Shown here one piece after another: positions 1 through 10,149 of a stretch of 64,000 bases of DNA; position 1 is the stretch's first letter, and each line of letters opens with the position of its first letter. Under the pieces are notes generated by a model. The model had not been told where the DNA came from, made no database searches, and saw only the letters and a list, made by a program, of their open reading frames with translations. Source of the DNA: Lepidurus packardi (taxonomy: Eukaryota > Arthropoda > Branchiopoda > Notostraca > Triopsidae); NCBI GenBank assembly GCA_023053545.1, contig JAKZAN010000006.1, positions 5,151,001 through 5,215,000 on the forward strand, written 5' to 3'. The position numbers were made by a program, and so were the translations under genes.

Positions 1-721
1 GCCAATGGGTCATTTGGCTCGAACGCTACTCGCTTGGCTTTCCGTACCTTTTTACTACATTCTGGGCAAATTGGAAGCCATGCTGCCATCAAACTTACTT
101 CAGCAATTGTCCAAGATCTGAGGTAAAGTTTTAAATTAAAATTATCTTGTAAATTCAAGACTTTCAAAGCTTGGAACTTAAGAGTTTGTTTCAACTTGAT
201 TCCAAGTCGGTCGCTAGATGTCTCTGTCTTTATTATTATTTTTATTTCAATATTATTATTGAATTTTATTACTAGTTAATTCAAAACAACGTTAAAGATG
301 CATTTAAACAAAGTTGTATTTGGCTTCACTAACGCAAAACTTTCCGTTCATTTTCTTTTGCAGGCCATCGTCGCACAACTGTACACAATTTGCAAAAATT
401 CCTAGGTCTTGCTTGAACAGCATACTGGAAACCCGTGTTAAATGAATACTGTGCATTCTTTGCGTTTTCGTAATGGGTATACATGGATGAAGAAATGGTA
501 ATACAAGTTCTATTTGGTCTAACAAAACCACACAATCCAAGTGTCAAAAAACGATAAATAGCCTTCTTTTTCTCTTAATTTCTTTTTGCTTTTTCGTGTG
601 AAAAGCCATTGACTAGTAGCACATGAATGAAAGTGTACAGTTTTACATGAGTGAATTGTACAATTTTTATAACACATAAAACGTCAAATGAGGTGTGGTG
701 GATATGTTGTCAATGTGAAAT
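1..721. other. 3' flank of the Wnt2-like gene; no gene seen
   Basis: AT-rich sequence downstream of the Wnt stop codon. I see no conserved exon on either strand. On the minus strand AATAAA-type hexamers lie near 229-245 (TTTATT on the plus strand) and could serve the Wnt mRNA, which would give a 3' UTR of about 480 nt. This is only a hexamer match. Confidence 0.4.
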
Positions 722-2454
722 TCATTCAACTTGAGGGAAAGGTCGATTCTGTTCTAGTCTGAAGAGCTCTTCGTCTCTGAAAGGAGGGACTTTGGATTTG
801 CTCGGTCGAAAGGATAAACTCCTCAGCAGTTCGTCCAGATTTTTTCGTTCTTTGGGCTCGGCTACTGCAGCTGCAGCTGCACTTCGCTTCGCTCGATTAT
901 CCATAATGGAGGAGGATTTGCAACGATGCTCATCCACCCACTCCTTGCAAGTGTTGCATTGCACGAAGCAACACCACTGAAATTTGCATTCGCATTGGCG
1001 AGTCACGAGGACTCGACGTGTATCGTAGCCACGCCCACAGCATAATACTTCGCAGCCATCTGGTCCTGCTGATGATTTATTGCAGACGCGACCTTCGGTA
1101 CCCAGAGAGCCTGTTACGGTTTAGAATACAAACAAGTTTAGTTTAAAACGTACCAACTTTTATCTTTCTACTTAATAAGAACAAAGAATACACAGCAGAA
1201 AAACGTTTTACCTCTCGAAGGATCTGTACTGCAGTAATCTGGCGAGTTTTCAAAGTAAATCAAGTCGGTTTCCTTGGGTTGGCGGCGGAAGTAGTCAGTC
1301 AATACTAGCGTACTCCCAGCGGGCGCTACGGTCACTTCAGCGGCTTGGTCATAGCGTCTCTTGAGGTATTGCCCTACTTGGCGAAAATCGGGTGTTGCTA
1401 GCCAACACGTCCTTATGGTGCAAGCGCCACTGACGCCATGACACTTGCATTCCAGCTTCATGTTTTTCACCACTGCCTGTAAAAAAAGTGGAAGTTAAGC
1501 TTGTGACTAAAGAAAAACAGGCTAATAAACTGTACTTTGCGTCCAGCCCTGTTGTTGTGCATATTCATCAGGGCCCTGGCGTCACGTTGTCGTTTTTCGC
1601 GAGCGTCAACAAACTTCCTGGCGAATGTTATGCCGTATCGAACATTTTCTGAACAACCACCCCAGGAAAACTCGCCCTGGGTATCTTTATGACTTCCCTA
1701 GAAATTTCCAGAATGTTGGTACAACTGTTCCTTGCTCGTCGTAAGTGATGATTGATGCAAGACTTTCTTTCCCAAGGCATTTTTTGTTTATATTTACCTT
1801 GCGATTGGAGTCACAAGCGCAGTTGGCAATGTCGCCTTTGGAACACGCTCGGGAAATCGCGTGGACCACCCCAGCTGAACTAATAGCGTACACGAACGCA
1901 GCTTCTTTACTTCCAACTTTGAAAGGTTTAAAAAAAAAAGAGAGAGATTTCAAGGATTAATTCAAGGAATAATTCAGGATTTCAAGTGTTTTCAGAGGAG
2001 ATGATTTGTCAAGAGAAACTGTTACTTTTTTCTAAAGATTTGCCAAAGACTGACGCATCTTTGTCCACGGTAGAGCAATTCCATCTTTGATTGCGAAACT
2101 GGTACTGACATTCCCGGACGCCCATGAGAGCTCCGTATGCGACACCAATCATATTGTCTGGATGTCGAAGACACAATTGTCGTTGTCGGCGATCTAACCC
2201 CGGTATATGGTCGCAATACAAACGGGGATTAGCCGTCGAACTCAGCTGCAATTTACTTAGGAACCTATGATACCACCGTAAGAATTAATCCACTGTCCTA
2301 ACTGTTTCACACAACACGAAATACATCATTCAATCAAGAAACTAATGGTAAGTAGATTGGCTTTTTTGCCGGAAGATTGAAGAACTTACCACCAATTGGA
2401 AAACACACCTGGTATAATCCCAAGCACTACACACACGTAAACGAATTTCGACAT
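722..2454 (-). CDS. Wnt2: Wnt2-like secreted signalling ligand, complete, 6 exons
   Basis: Secreted lipid-modified ligand of Frizzled receptors. Exons (minus strand): 2454-2390, 2264-2026, 1916-1798, 1697-1536, 1476-1212, 1110-722; the phase closes at all five introns (59-125 bp) to give 412 codons. Residues 1-20 are a signal peptide ([12 protein letters not shown] start). [15 protein letters not shown] lies in exon 2, [11 protein letters not shown] in exon 3, [11 protein letters not shown] in exon 4. [14 protein letters not shown] holds the Ser that Porcupine acylates (S211 here), and the Cys-rich C-terminal block ends at C347. Subfamily: [15 protein letters not shown] and YFENSPDYC resemble Wnt2 more than Wnt4 or Wnt7, judged from memory of the families. 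Odd: about 65 residues follow the last Cys, where most Wnts stop, and they include RAKR (a furin-type site) and a five-Ala run. The first splice acceptor (TCATAG/GTTC) was chosen by phase. Confidence 0.9.
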
Positions 2455-3914
2455 GGTCTTCACTTGGACCCGCAATTGGAAGTTCCAACCCAAAAATGTT
2501 TTTGAAAAAGTTTAATTGATCCGACAAGTGCGCACTTTTGACAGTGTCTCGTGGCGAAATGATACAAGTTTGCTTCTCTCACCTGGTCGTAAAGGGCCAG
2601 GAAGGAAGAAGCCGGTGACGGGGAAGAGAGAAAGGGGGGTTCCACACACAGAAGCTTGATTTGCAAAAGACTTGCAAGTCGGCTTTTAGGGGTGGTGATG
2701 TCGACTACACCATCACTATGAGGCTCCGGCTTTTCGGTACTATTGGTTTGCGTACCAGGCAAATTAGTTGGGCGGCTTTTGTTTGTCCTCTCAAGTAGCT
2801 TTTTTGTTCTCCCCTCCCAGGAGAACTACTTGGTGCCGTCTAAACCATGGATCAAAGGACTTGCCGAAACGTCGAAGGGATATATATAAGGGGAAAAAGA
2901 ACGCCAACTTGGAAGCAGGAATCTTGCATGACGCTGATCATGTCAATAACTTGTATTGGTTGCAGTTTGCACAGTTCTTTTCAAGAAAGCATCTTTGGCA
3001 CAATACATGTATTCAGTTTCAGTATCCTCAGCTTGTAATTAAATATCCCCAACCCGTTTCAATCCCTTCTCCCTGATTACTATACATGAAAAGTAAATGA
3101 AAAACGAAATCTCTACAAATGAAAATGAAAAACGAAATCGCTACAAATGAAAATGAAAATCTCTACAAATAAACGTGGGAAAGATTGGGTGACGGCTGTA
3201 GATTTGAGCTAAAGGTTACTTCCATTTAAGTTTTAACAAGCTCAAACTAATAGGTTCAGGGTTTCTTAATCAGATTAAAGAAGACTGTGTTATTGTAGGT
3301 GTGTAATTTTCATTCGCCGAACGTTTTAGACTGAAATACACGGAACTTGGGTGGTCACCATTCTGACCTTGCATGATCTGGCATGGTCGTGTGAAATTCC
3401 TGTACCACAATGTGCCCAATGTGTCTGTCTACCTGTCCAGCAAGCAAGGCTTTTTAATTGACCTAGCATTTTCCCCCCACTCCCCAAGTAGGGTAATTTA
3501 CTCGCCGAAACTATCCCCGCAGAGACATAAACACTCCATCTCTGAGTCTTTCCGCGGCTTCTGGGGTCCTCTCTTTTCTCTTCCCCATTTTTTGGGTTCC
3601 TTTTGTAGTTTCTGCAAGGCTTTGATGAAGGTTGACGGTTGACTCAAAAACTGCCCCAAACCATAAGAAGAAAGCAAAGGGTTAATCAATAGACTGACTA
3701 CTACGTACTCCAAAAACTTTTGAAGAGATGCTGATGACTTGGAGGGCAACCTTTGAAGTCGCAAACCCTATTGTGAGCCCATGAATAGCCTGAATAGCAT
3801 GAATAGCATGAATGCATGAACTGTGCCAGAATTGTTGTTAAGAAAAGCACTAAATATGCGTGTATTCTGATGGAAAGTTAAGACAGACGGTACAGAAAGT
3901 GAACATAAGGCATT
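2455..3914. other. Intergenic region between Wnt2-like and MUTYH
   Basis: This holds the 5' flank of the Wnt gene and the 3' flank of MUTYH. I see no conserved coding exon. A TATATATAAGG string near 2881-2890 is about 430 bp upstream of the Wnt start, too far to assign. Short direct repeats occur at 3098-3172 (units of GAAAAACGAAATC and CTACAAATGAAAATG) and at 3781-3816 (ATGAATAGC-type units). Open frames near 2768-3076 and 3373-3764 look random. Confidence 0.4.
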
Positions 3915-5731
3915 TCAGGCACGTTTGAAGTAATCTTTCAACACTTTCTGCTTCTTGGGAGCAGGTTCAGAGGCTTGCGCCTGTTCGTAGGCCTTCCACA
4001 CCTTCTTGCAAGCAGTTGATATGGCGGCACTTTGCAATTCCTCGGTGGTCAGCCATCGGAACCCTTGGTAATTCGCCGGCAAAAGAGGCGCCACCGCCTT
4101 GGATGTGCTACCGGCATGCACAATGTATGTCTGGTTGATATGCGAGAACTTGTGAGCCACTTCAGCAATCTTGGACGTGCTCTCAACGTGCGCCATGGGT
4201 AGCATCGGTATGTCTTGGTCTGGTTGCACCACCAGTGACGGAAACTCCCATAAACTAGCTAACAAACCTGACGCCAACATCAATATTACATGTAAATTCC
4301 CCAAATTGAGCTCAATTTCACCTTGCTGCGGTCGCTGCCATAGCAAGAACTTGTCCTTGTCTGTACTCGACAGCTTGATCACCCAGACATAGGTCTGCTC
4401 GTCCCTGGCAGCAGCTTTTTTAGCTTTGCGTGGGAAATTCATCACGCCTGCACTAGAATACCAGATTCAAGGCTCTTATTGGTCTAGAGAGGGTTGAGTT
4501 TAACAGTTTACTTGGCATTCCAATCGGAGAAAGGCAGGCAATACTGGCATTCTTCTTTAAAATAGTCTTCGATGTCTTGGAGGGCCTGTTTGGGAGTCTT
4601 CGTAAGCTCCGTGAGAGCGTCGTTGAGCAGAAACGCTTGGCAGTGTGGCTGCACTGGACAAGTATTACAGGATGGATTACGAGGGGTGCAAACCATTGCG
4701 CCTAATTCCATTAGTGACTGGTTGAAATCGCCAGGTCGCTGGGGATCAACTAAAGCGTCCGCAGTGTCCCAAAACCAGTTTGCAATGACCTGTAAATTTT
4801 AACAATATTCATTTAAAGTTCGCGAAACTTTGCATGCGTTTTTCTACACTAGATTCCAGATCCAATGTTAGATTTTTCACAATCTTTTACTGTGGTTTCG
4901 GATCTTCTAAAGATTCTCTGAACTTTTAAATTTTTCAAGAATTTTCAAAGAATTTTTCAACCACGTCGTTAAGAGTCGGGTCTTACTTTAACTTGAGCTT
5001 CTGCTCCCACCGCTCGCAAACGGGACAAAACTCGGATGACATTTCCATCAACGACTCCTACTGGTTGATCATATGCGATGGATGCGATGGCTGCAGCAGT
5101 GTATCTACCCACTCCGGGCAATTCTGAGAGTAATGACGAGGCTGTGCGCGGCATAATCCCTTGGAATTCATTTACTATCTAAGAGGTTGTAATAAATGGC
5201 TGCCAGCTTAGCATGCGAAGGGAAACAAAAAGAGTTAGGAACGTTTTGCATACTTTTTGAGCGCCTTGGTGTAAGCGAGTGGCTCTGGAATAGTAACCCA
5301 AGCCTGCCCAGGCTTGATGAACTTGGGGTAATTCGGCCTTGGAGAGATCTTGCAAGGTAGGCCAAAGCGACATCCATTTGGCGTAATAAGCTTTAACTGT
5401 GGATACTTGTGTTTGTTGCAGCATGACTTCCGACACCCAAACTGTTAAGTTAAGATTAATTTAAAGACGAAACTAAAGACTAAAGGGGAGTTTTTTGGCT
5501 TGTACTGAGTTTAAACTAACCACTGTAAGCTCGGATATCTAAGTTCTTGTTTCCAGCCATGGTTCTCCATTGTAAAGGTCTTTTGTGGTTGTCGTACCAA
5601 GACAGTAGACTTTTTCTTATGCTTGAGATCTCTTCTGAGTTAAAAATGTGGCTATGCAGTCGATGGTTACTACTAGGGAGACATTTTGTGTCTTTTAATT
5701 TGGTTAAAACCTTGTGTTGCGTGTTTTGCAT
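3915..5731 (-). CDS. MUTYH: Adenine DNA glycosylase MUTYH (MutY homologue)
   Basis: Removes adenine mispaired with 8-oxoguanine in base-excision repair, in nucleus and mitochondria. Exons: 5731-5521, 5441-5254, 5178-4987, 4789-4512, 4452-4322, 4267-3915; phase closes to 450 aa. EVMLQQTQV carries the catalytic Glu (E75). The helix-hairpin-helix [12 protein letters not shown] is followed by VVDGNV with the catalytic Asp (D177). The 4Fe-4S loop is C-x6-C-x2-C-x5-C at C231, C238, C241, C247. The NUDIX-like C-terminal domain starts near NFPRKA and holds [13 protein letters not shown]. The end, QKVLKDYF, fits the PCNA-binding PIP box, as in human MUTYH. An alternative start is ATG 5896-5894 joined over a 57-bp intron to 5836, adding 36 residues (MALRRSTRSTTNLK...) that are Arg/Ser-rich like a mitochondrial presequence. 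The last intron is 54 bp and stop-free. Confidence 0.95.
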
Positions 5732-5835
5732 TTGGGGCGAAATCTTGGAGTTTGGCTTTGGAGTTTCTTTTTCTTGTCTGGAAATTGCATCTTGCTGTTT
5801 AAGGTTTGTGGTTGAACGAGTGCTTCTTCGTAGAG

Positions 5836-5896
5836 CCTAATAATTTAGAGTATTATAAAGGGAGTTATTTATGTAAAATATGGAAGAATTCACCAT
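5836..5896 (-). other. Possible alternative first MUTYH exon and mini-intron
   Basis: ATG at 5896-5894 is followed directly by GTGAAT, and TTATTAG/GCT at 5837 gives an acceptor. This would make an exon whose only coding codon is ATG, spliced in phase 0 to ALRRSTRSTTNLKQ, which is open in frame to the ATG at 5731. The unspliced reading stops at TAG. Two N-termini, one basic and Ser-rich, would fit the mitochondrial and nuclear forms known for MUTYH. Inference only. Confidence 0.35.
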
Positions 5897-6056
5897 TCTG
5901 TGGATGGTTTAAATCGTTTATTTCAGGTAGATTTCATAGGTTTGTTTGGGCTTTCATAAACGTGGTTGTTTGGCGCCAGTAGAAGAGCCATCTTATGGGC
6001 AAGAACGACATCTAGTATCAATTTATTAAAGCATTATACAAACAAAGTAAGGAATG
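5897..6056. other. 5' flank of MUTYH
   Basis: Short non-coding stretch upstream of the possible MUTYH start, ending at the left target-site duplication of the first retroelement copy. I see no clear core promoter. Confidence 0.35.
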
Positions 6057-6288
6057 AAGGAATGAAGCTAAACTTAAAGATACTAAACTGATAGAAGTGG
6101 TGTAATTTTTGTTTTATTTATTTTCCTTTTCTGTACCAATAATAATATCAATAGGAAGTTTGTTTCAGAATAATAATAACCTTTTTCCGAAAAAAAATCA
6201 GAAATATTAAATGGTCAGAAATAGTCGATAATGTGCCCGTTAGATGGCACAGTTTTGACTAAAAACAGAACAACAAGGAATGAAGCTA
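6057..6288 (+). mobile_element. Short retroelement copy A (SINE-like or LINE 3' end) with target-site duplications
   Basis: The element spans about 6071-6276. It is flanked by AAGGAATGAAGCTA at 6057-6070 and again at 6275-6288, a 14-bp target-site duplication. It ends in AACAACAA. It shares most of its length with copy B at 9883-10078: both carry GATACTA/GATACCA at the left, TTTCAGAA in the middle, AATCAGAAATATTAAATGGTC, and GTTAGATGGCACAGTTTTG before the tail. Copy A has five more bases at its 5' end (AACTT), as expected if B is 5'-truncated. I see no Pol III A/B boxes and no ORF, so it may be a non-autonomous element or the 3' end of a LINE. It lies just upstream of MUTYH. Confidence 0.8.
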
Positions 6289-7286
6289 TTTGAACCTGAG
6301 CTAAGAAAACACAGCAGGGGACATCGCATATCTTGAAGTGAAAAGCTCATTTTAATTATGTGAATTATGATAATAGTGCAATGCAATAAGAAGCTGATTC
6401 ATCTAACGCGGTAAGTCTAAACATTTAGTTCGTTTTACTCGCTACTATGCATGTTTAATTTTTAGGCCAGGAAAAATAAGGAAGGTATTGAGAGGACACT
6501 TTAAATACTTAACATAGATTTCAAAATTGCCTGTGAGTAGGCATTCGGATGCAGGGAATTCAATACTTTGAATAATAATAGTTTTTCATTTGTAAGCTAT
6601 TTAGCCGTGCATCTTTGTCGAGATATCTTGAAATACGATGCGACTAATCCAGTGTTACTGAACCACTAAATTTGCACGCGACCTAGAGAATTACGTGAAT
6701 TACGACCTAGAGAATTACGTTGTTTGTATGACATCTTTCGGTAGATTGTGCTAAATAAGTATTACTTCGTCCCAAAGCTTCGACTAATGGAAAGCGGGCT
6801 CAAGATTGATAGGTAGATCAATATGTAAGTGCCTTCAGTAGCTTACGTACATTCGCAATTCATTTCTAGTAGTCTATTTATAAGTCGTAGTTCATTTGTA
6901 GGTTCAGTTGAATAAAAGTATGCATGAAGAAGATTCAATCAGAAAGTTTAATCAAAAGAAGGTTCAATCAGAGAGAGCGAATTCGGCCGTTAGTCGTTTC
7001 CCAATGCTTACCGTTAGCTCCTCAGGAAGTCGAAGCTCAAGCGTGGATGACGCTAATGGTAACCTTTCTTTTTATCCGTTTATAAACAGTTTACTATTGC
7101 TGGGGTAGTATCTAACAGCACTTCATGTTACTTATAAATGGTGTAATTGAAGTTTAACCATGTATAATTGTTCCATAGTTACACAGCATAGAAACAACAT
7201 AGCAAGCAAATAACTTCACGAATACGAAATACAAAGCCAAAGCACAAGGTATTCTTTAAGCCAGACAGCGGATTCCCGTGATTACT
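6289..7286. other. Intergenic region between MUTYH and IR1
   Basis: Mostly AT-rich. A short duplication (GACCTAGAGAATTACG twice) lies at 6680-6720. On the plus strand 6908-7072 reads as a Ser-rich open stretch ending at G/GTAACC, which could be a splice donor, but I found no partner exon and do not call it a gene. Confidence 0.35.
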
Positions 7287-9821
7287 TTAGAACTTTCTGT
7301 TAGTTCCAGGGCTCGAGTTTAACGGATACCTTGCTTTAAACGCTAGGAACGCGCGAGTCGCAAGCTCGGCCAGGAAAACGGTAGCTGCTGTTAGGAAGCC
7401 TATACCTGTAATTGCAAAACTACTCTGCATTGTTGACAAATTGAGAACTGGGTTAGGTCGCATAAAGTCCGAAGGATCAGTACAGTACTTGGCAAGCTTA
7501 TACTCTCCAACACTATATCCTTGTAATCCGTTTTCTACCACCCGCAGAAACCTACATAGACAAATGTTAAGGTCAAATGAAGGTCAGTATGAGTGTTTGG
7601 TTTGGAAATGGTGTCGAACAAAGTTTGACGAACAAACCATAAAACACTCATCTCTGGCTGGGTACGTACCCTAAGTTTAGAACCACTGAAGTGGCCGAGT
7701 TTTTGGGGAAGATCCAAGACACCAACTCCATAGTGACGGATTCCTTTGCAATACTTAGGTCACAACGCTGGTACTTTTTGTATTCTTGATCAATTAACAT
7801 CTTTAGGAAAGTTTCGGACTATACGACCAGGCAGTATCAGTATTAAACTACGCAAGTTTTCCTTTCCTCTGAAAAACTACATTCAAACTTACTCCCAACA
7901 TGGCGTATTCTCCGCTTAGTACCCTCTTAACCCCCTTTTCAGAATTCACCTCAACATCTTCAGGGTGCTGTGCAAAGTGTTTGTATAGAACGGCAAAAGG
8001 ACCCTTGCTCGTTTTCTAAAGATAAAGTTCAATAGTTAGATACTAAAAAATGTCAAGTGTTTGAGTGTGGTAATTAGATGGATTACCGAGAACAGGTTGT
8101 CGTGGAGCCCCAAACCGAAAACCATGGGCTTTAAAGGTTTAGCATAAGCCAAATGGGCGATCGAACGTACCAAGGGCTGCGGCTTCGGTACGGCGATGTT
8201 TGAAGTTACAATTGAAGTGTAAAGGTAACTAAAAATTAAGGTGAAGATGCACCATGCACACAGTATTAACCTATTATGGTGTTGCCGCACGGGACGTTCA
8301 CTTCCTATTCAATGTTTCAAGCTTGACGTGACAGATCTGTTGGTTGAAAACTATGAAGAAGATACCTTGGCTGAACAGCAATTGGAACACGACAAGGAGT
8401 TGGTCCCCGCAAGCGATCAAACGGCCATCTTTGTTGCGGTTCAACAAACTGAGAGTGGCGGCCACAGAGAAGGCGGCCGATACCAAACAAACCCAAACCT
8501 GGAGAACCCGAAAAGAATAGGTTTTCATGCCGAGACTTCTTTTCGCTCTCACTATGTAATCGAAAGGTGATAGGAACGCAATAAGTGTACGAGGGAAGGC
8601 AGGCGCTGGAATTAGAATGCCAATTCTTATCACAAAACTAGCCGATGTGAAAGTACCCATGTCTCGGTTTCGTTCGCGAGACTGTAAGTAAAGATACGGT
8701 ACGCAGTCAACCTCCTTTGGAAATGGGTTGAGATCGGGTTGAAAATGGAGTCAATTTAAATCTGGATCCGATTGGTAGTATATGTATTGCTTTTACCCTT
8801 CGAAAGACCATGCCTGACAGTTGGGTCCAAGTACCGTTTTCCAATCCCCCCATGGAAGCAGGCGAGAAAGGATTGACTGGGAAGATCAAGGTGTAGTTAA
8901 CGTGGATTGCCCTTACTATAGCATTCAGCAAATCTATGTACATGCCCTTTGGTCTAAAGCTTCCATTTTGGTCTCTGACGACATTCAACAATGGAGGGAA
9001 CTATGCAATCAATGTAGATTTAATGGAAAGTAACTTTGGGGTTGTACCCACAAGATGGCAGGCTTTTTGTACCTGCACGATACTCAGTTTGAAAGATCTT
9101 GCTTGTAAGAGTTGTTTAGCAGCCAAATTACGCTCTGCTAGTAAGTTTAGTTGATCTCCGTTGTACTTGGCAAGCTCAGGAGTGTAATCTGCTTTCAACC
9201 AGTTAACTATCAATCTTTGGAAACATCGAGGGCAATCCTTCAAGGATTCCATAGTTTCAACTATCGACGCAATACTTTCTAGATTACTTTGTAAAAAAAA
9301 AAGTATTACCTGGGCCAGTTTCAAGTACACCGCGTTCACGTGACTAGGAACTGAACAGTACTCTACCGATATGACCAACATCGGCTTAGTACTCTTACCA
9401 GCCTTCTGGAGCGCTGCATACAGCCGCTGGAATGCCTTGCACCTAGTGAGTACCGTCACATGGGTCCACTTGTCCATTCCAAAGTTCCAAATCGGATTCC
9501 CTGCGTTAAAAAAGGATGTTAAAGTTTTAAAAGACTGAGTGAGCCGTGATCTTGTCGATTTCAACTTATGTTGTGTGGAATGATACGGGAATGTAGATTG
9601 CTTTGGATTTCGCGCATAATTAATTGAAGAACTACCAAGGAAGGATCATATGTATCATGCAGATGGTTCCATGAGGTATCATGCAACACTCCTAAACCAC
9701 AAATTACTGACGACACAGTTTTGGGGAGAACCCTTGGTAATTTACCTATTATGGTTTGCACATCGACTTGTTTTAACGCCACACAAAGTACGAAATACCG
9801 GATTGCTCTGTGCGCCGCCAT
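7287..9821 (-). CDS. Divergent ionotropic receptor IR1, complete, 10 exons, 620 aa
   Basis: Ligand-gated cation channel subunit of the arthropod IR/iGluR-like family, probably chemosensory. Exons: 9821-9566, 9500-9310, 9237-9073, 9000-8797, 8711-8553, 8498-8366, 8304-8087, 8015-7893, 7818-7670, 7551-7287; phase closes throughout. The N-terminus MAAHRAIRYFVLCVAL looks like a signal peptide. The ligand-binding S1 half starts near GMYIDLLNAIVRAIHVNYT. M1 is in exon 6 (VWVCLVSAAFSVAATLSLL), the pore segment is GDQLLVVFQLLFSQG, and M3 is RLILCAWCIFTLIFSYLYTS followed by IVTSNIAVP. S2 follows, and M4 is near residues 577-597 (FAITGIGFLTAATVFLAEL). The amino-terminal domain is short, as in divergent IRs. 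The ligand is unknown. Intron 5 (8499-8552, 54 bp) is stop-free in frame; it is supported as an intron because IR2 has a non-3n intron at the same place. Confidence 0.9.
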
Positions 9822-9864
9822 CTTGGGATGACTTTAGCAGTGAAGTGGGTAAATATGAGAAACG

Positions 9865-10078
9865 TTACTACGTGGATGAGTAAAGATACCAGACTAATAG
9901 AAATGGTGTATTTTTTTTTCTTTTCTTATAAGATAATAATAAGATCAATAGAAAGCTTGTTTCAGAAATAATCTTTATCAAAAAAAAAAATCAGAAATAT
10001 TAAATGGTCATAAGTAGTCGATAATGTGACCGTTAGATGGCACAGTTTTGACTAAAAACAGTCCAACAACAACAACAA
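9865..10078 (+). mobile_element. Short retroelement copy B with target-site duplication, 5' of IR1
   Basis: The element is 9883-10078 (196 bp). The 18-bp TTACTACGTGGATGAGTA occurs at 9865-9882 and 10079-10096, a perfect target-site duplication. The tail is CAACAACAACAACAA. Its body aligns with copy A at 6071-6276, including AATATTAAATGGTC and CCGTTAGATGGCACAG. It sits about 60 bp upstream of the IR1 start codon, so it probably forms part of the IR1 promoter or 5' UTR. Insertion by LINE-type target-primed reverse transcription is inferred from the duplication length and the simple-repeat tail. Confidence 0.85.
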
Positions 10079-10095
10079 TTACTACGTGGATGAGT

Positions 10096-10132
10096 ATCGC
10101 TTCTCGGCCTTTTGGCAAAGATCAAAGTGTAG
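10096..10132 (+). ncRNA. U2 snRNA 5'-end fragment (retropseudogene)
   Basis: ATCGCTTCTCGGCCTTTTGG followed by CAAAGATCAAAGTGTAG matches the highly conserved first ~36 nt of U2 snRNA, including the branch-point recognition neighbourhood GTGTAG. Relative to the usual sequence there is one T-to-A change after GGC and one inserted A. The fragment then stops: no Sm site or 3' stem-loops follow. The left flank is TACTACGTGGATGAGT and the right flank is TACTGCGTGGATGAGT, so it is bracketed by a ~16-bp duplication. It is a dead, truncated copy, not a functional gene. Confidence 0.85.
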
Positions 10133-10149
10133 TACTGCGTGGATGAGTA
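10133..10149 (+). repeat. Third copy of the target-site sequence
   Basis: TACTGCGTGGATGAGTA is a one-mismatch copy of the sequences at 9866-9882 and 10080-10096. The order target-retroelement-target-U2-target suggests two successive insertions at one site, or one chimeric event. Confidence 0.8.

Noticed and set aside
2878..2892. TATATATAAGG as a promoter for the Wnt gene
   Set aside because: It reads best on the plus strand and is about 430 bp from the Wnt start codon, with no supporting initiator.
6908..7108. Ser-rich plus-strand open frame with a possible donor
   Set aside because: No acceptor-linked partner exon and no recognisable domain.
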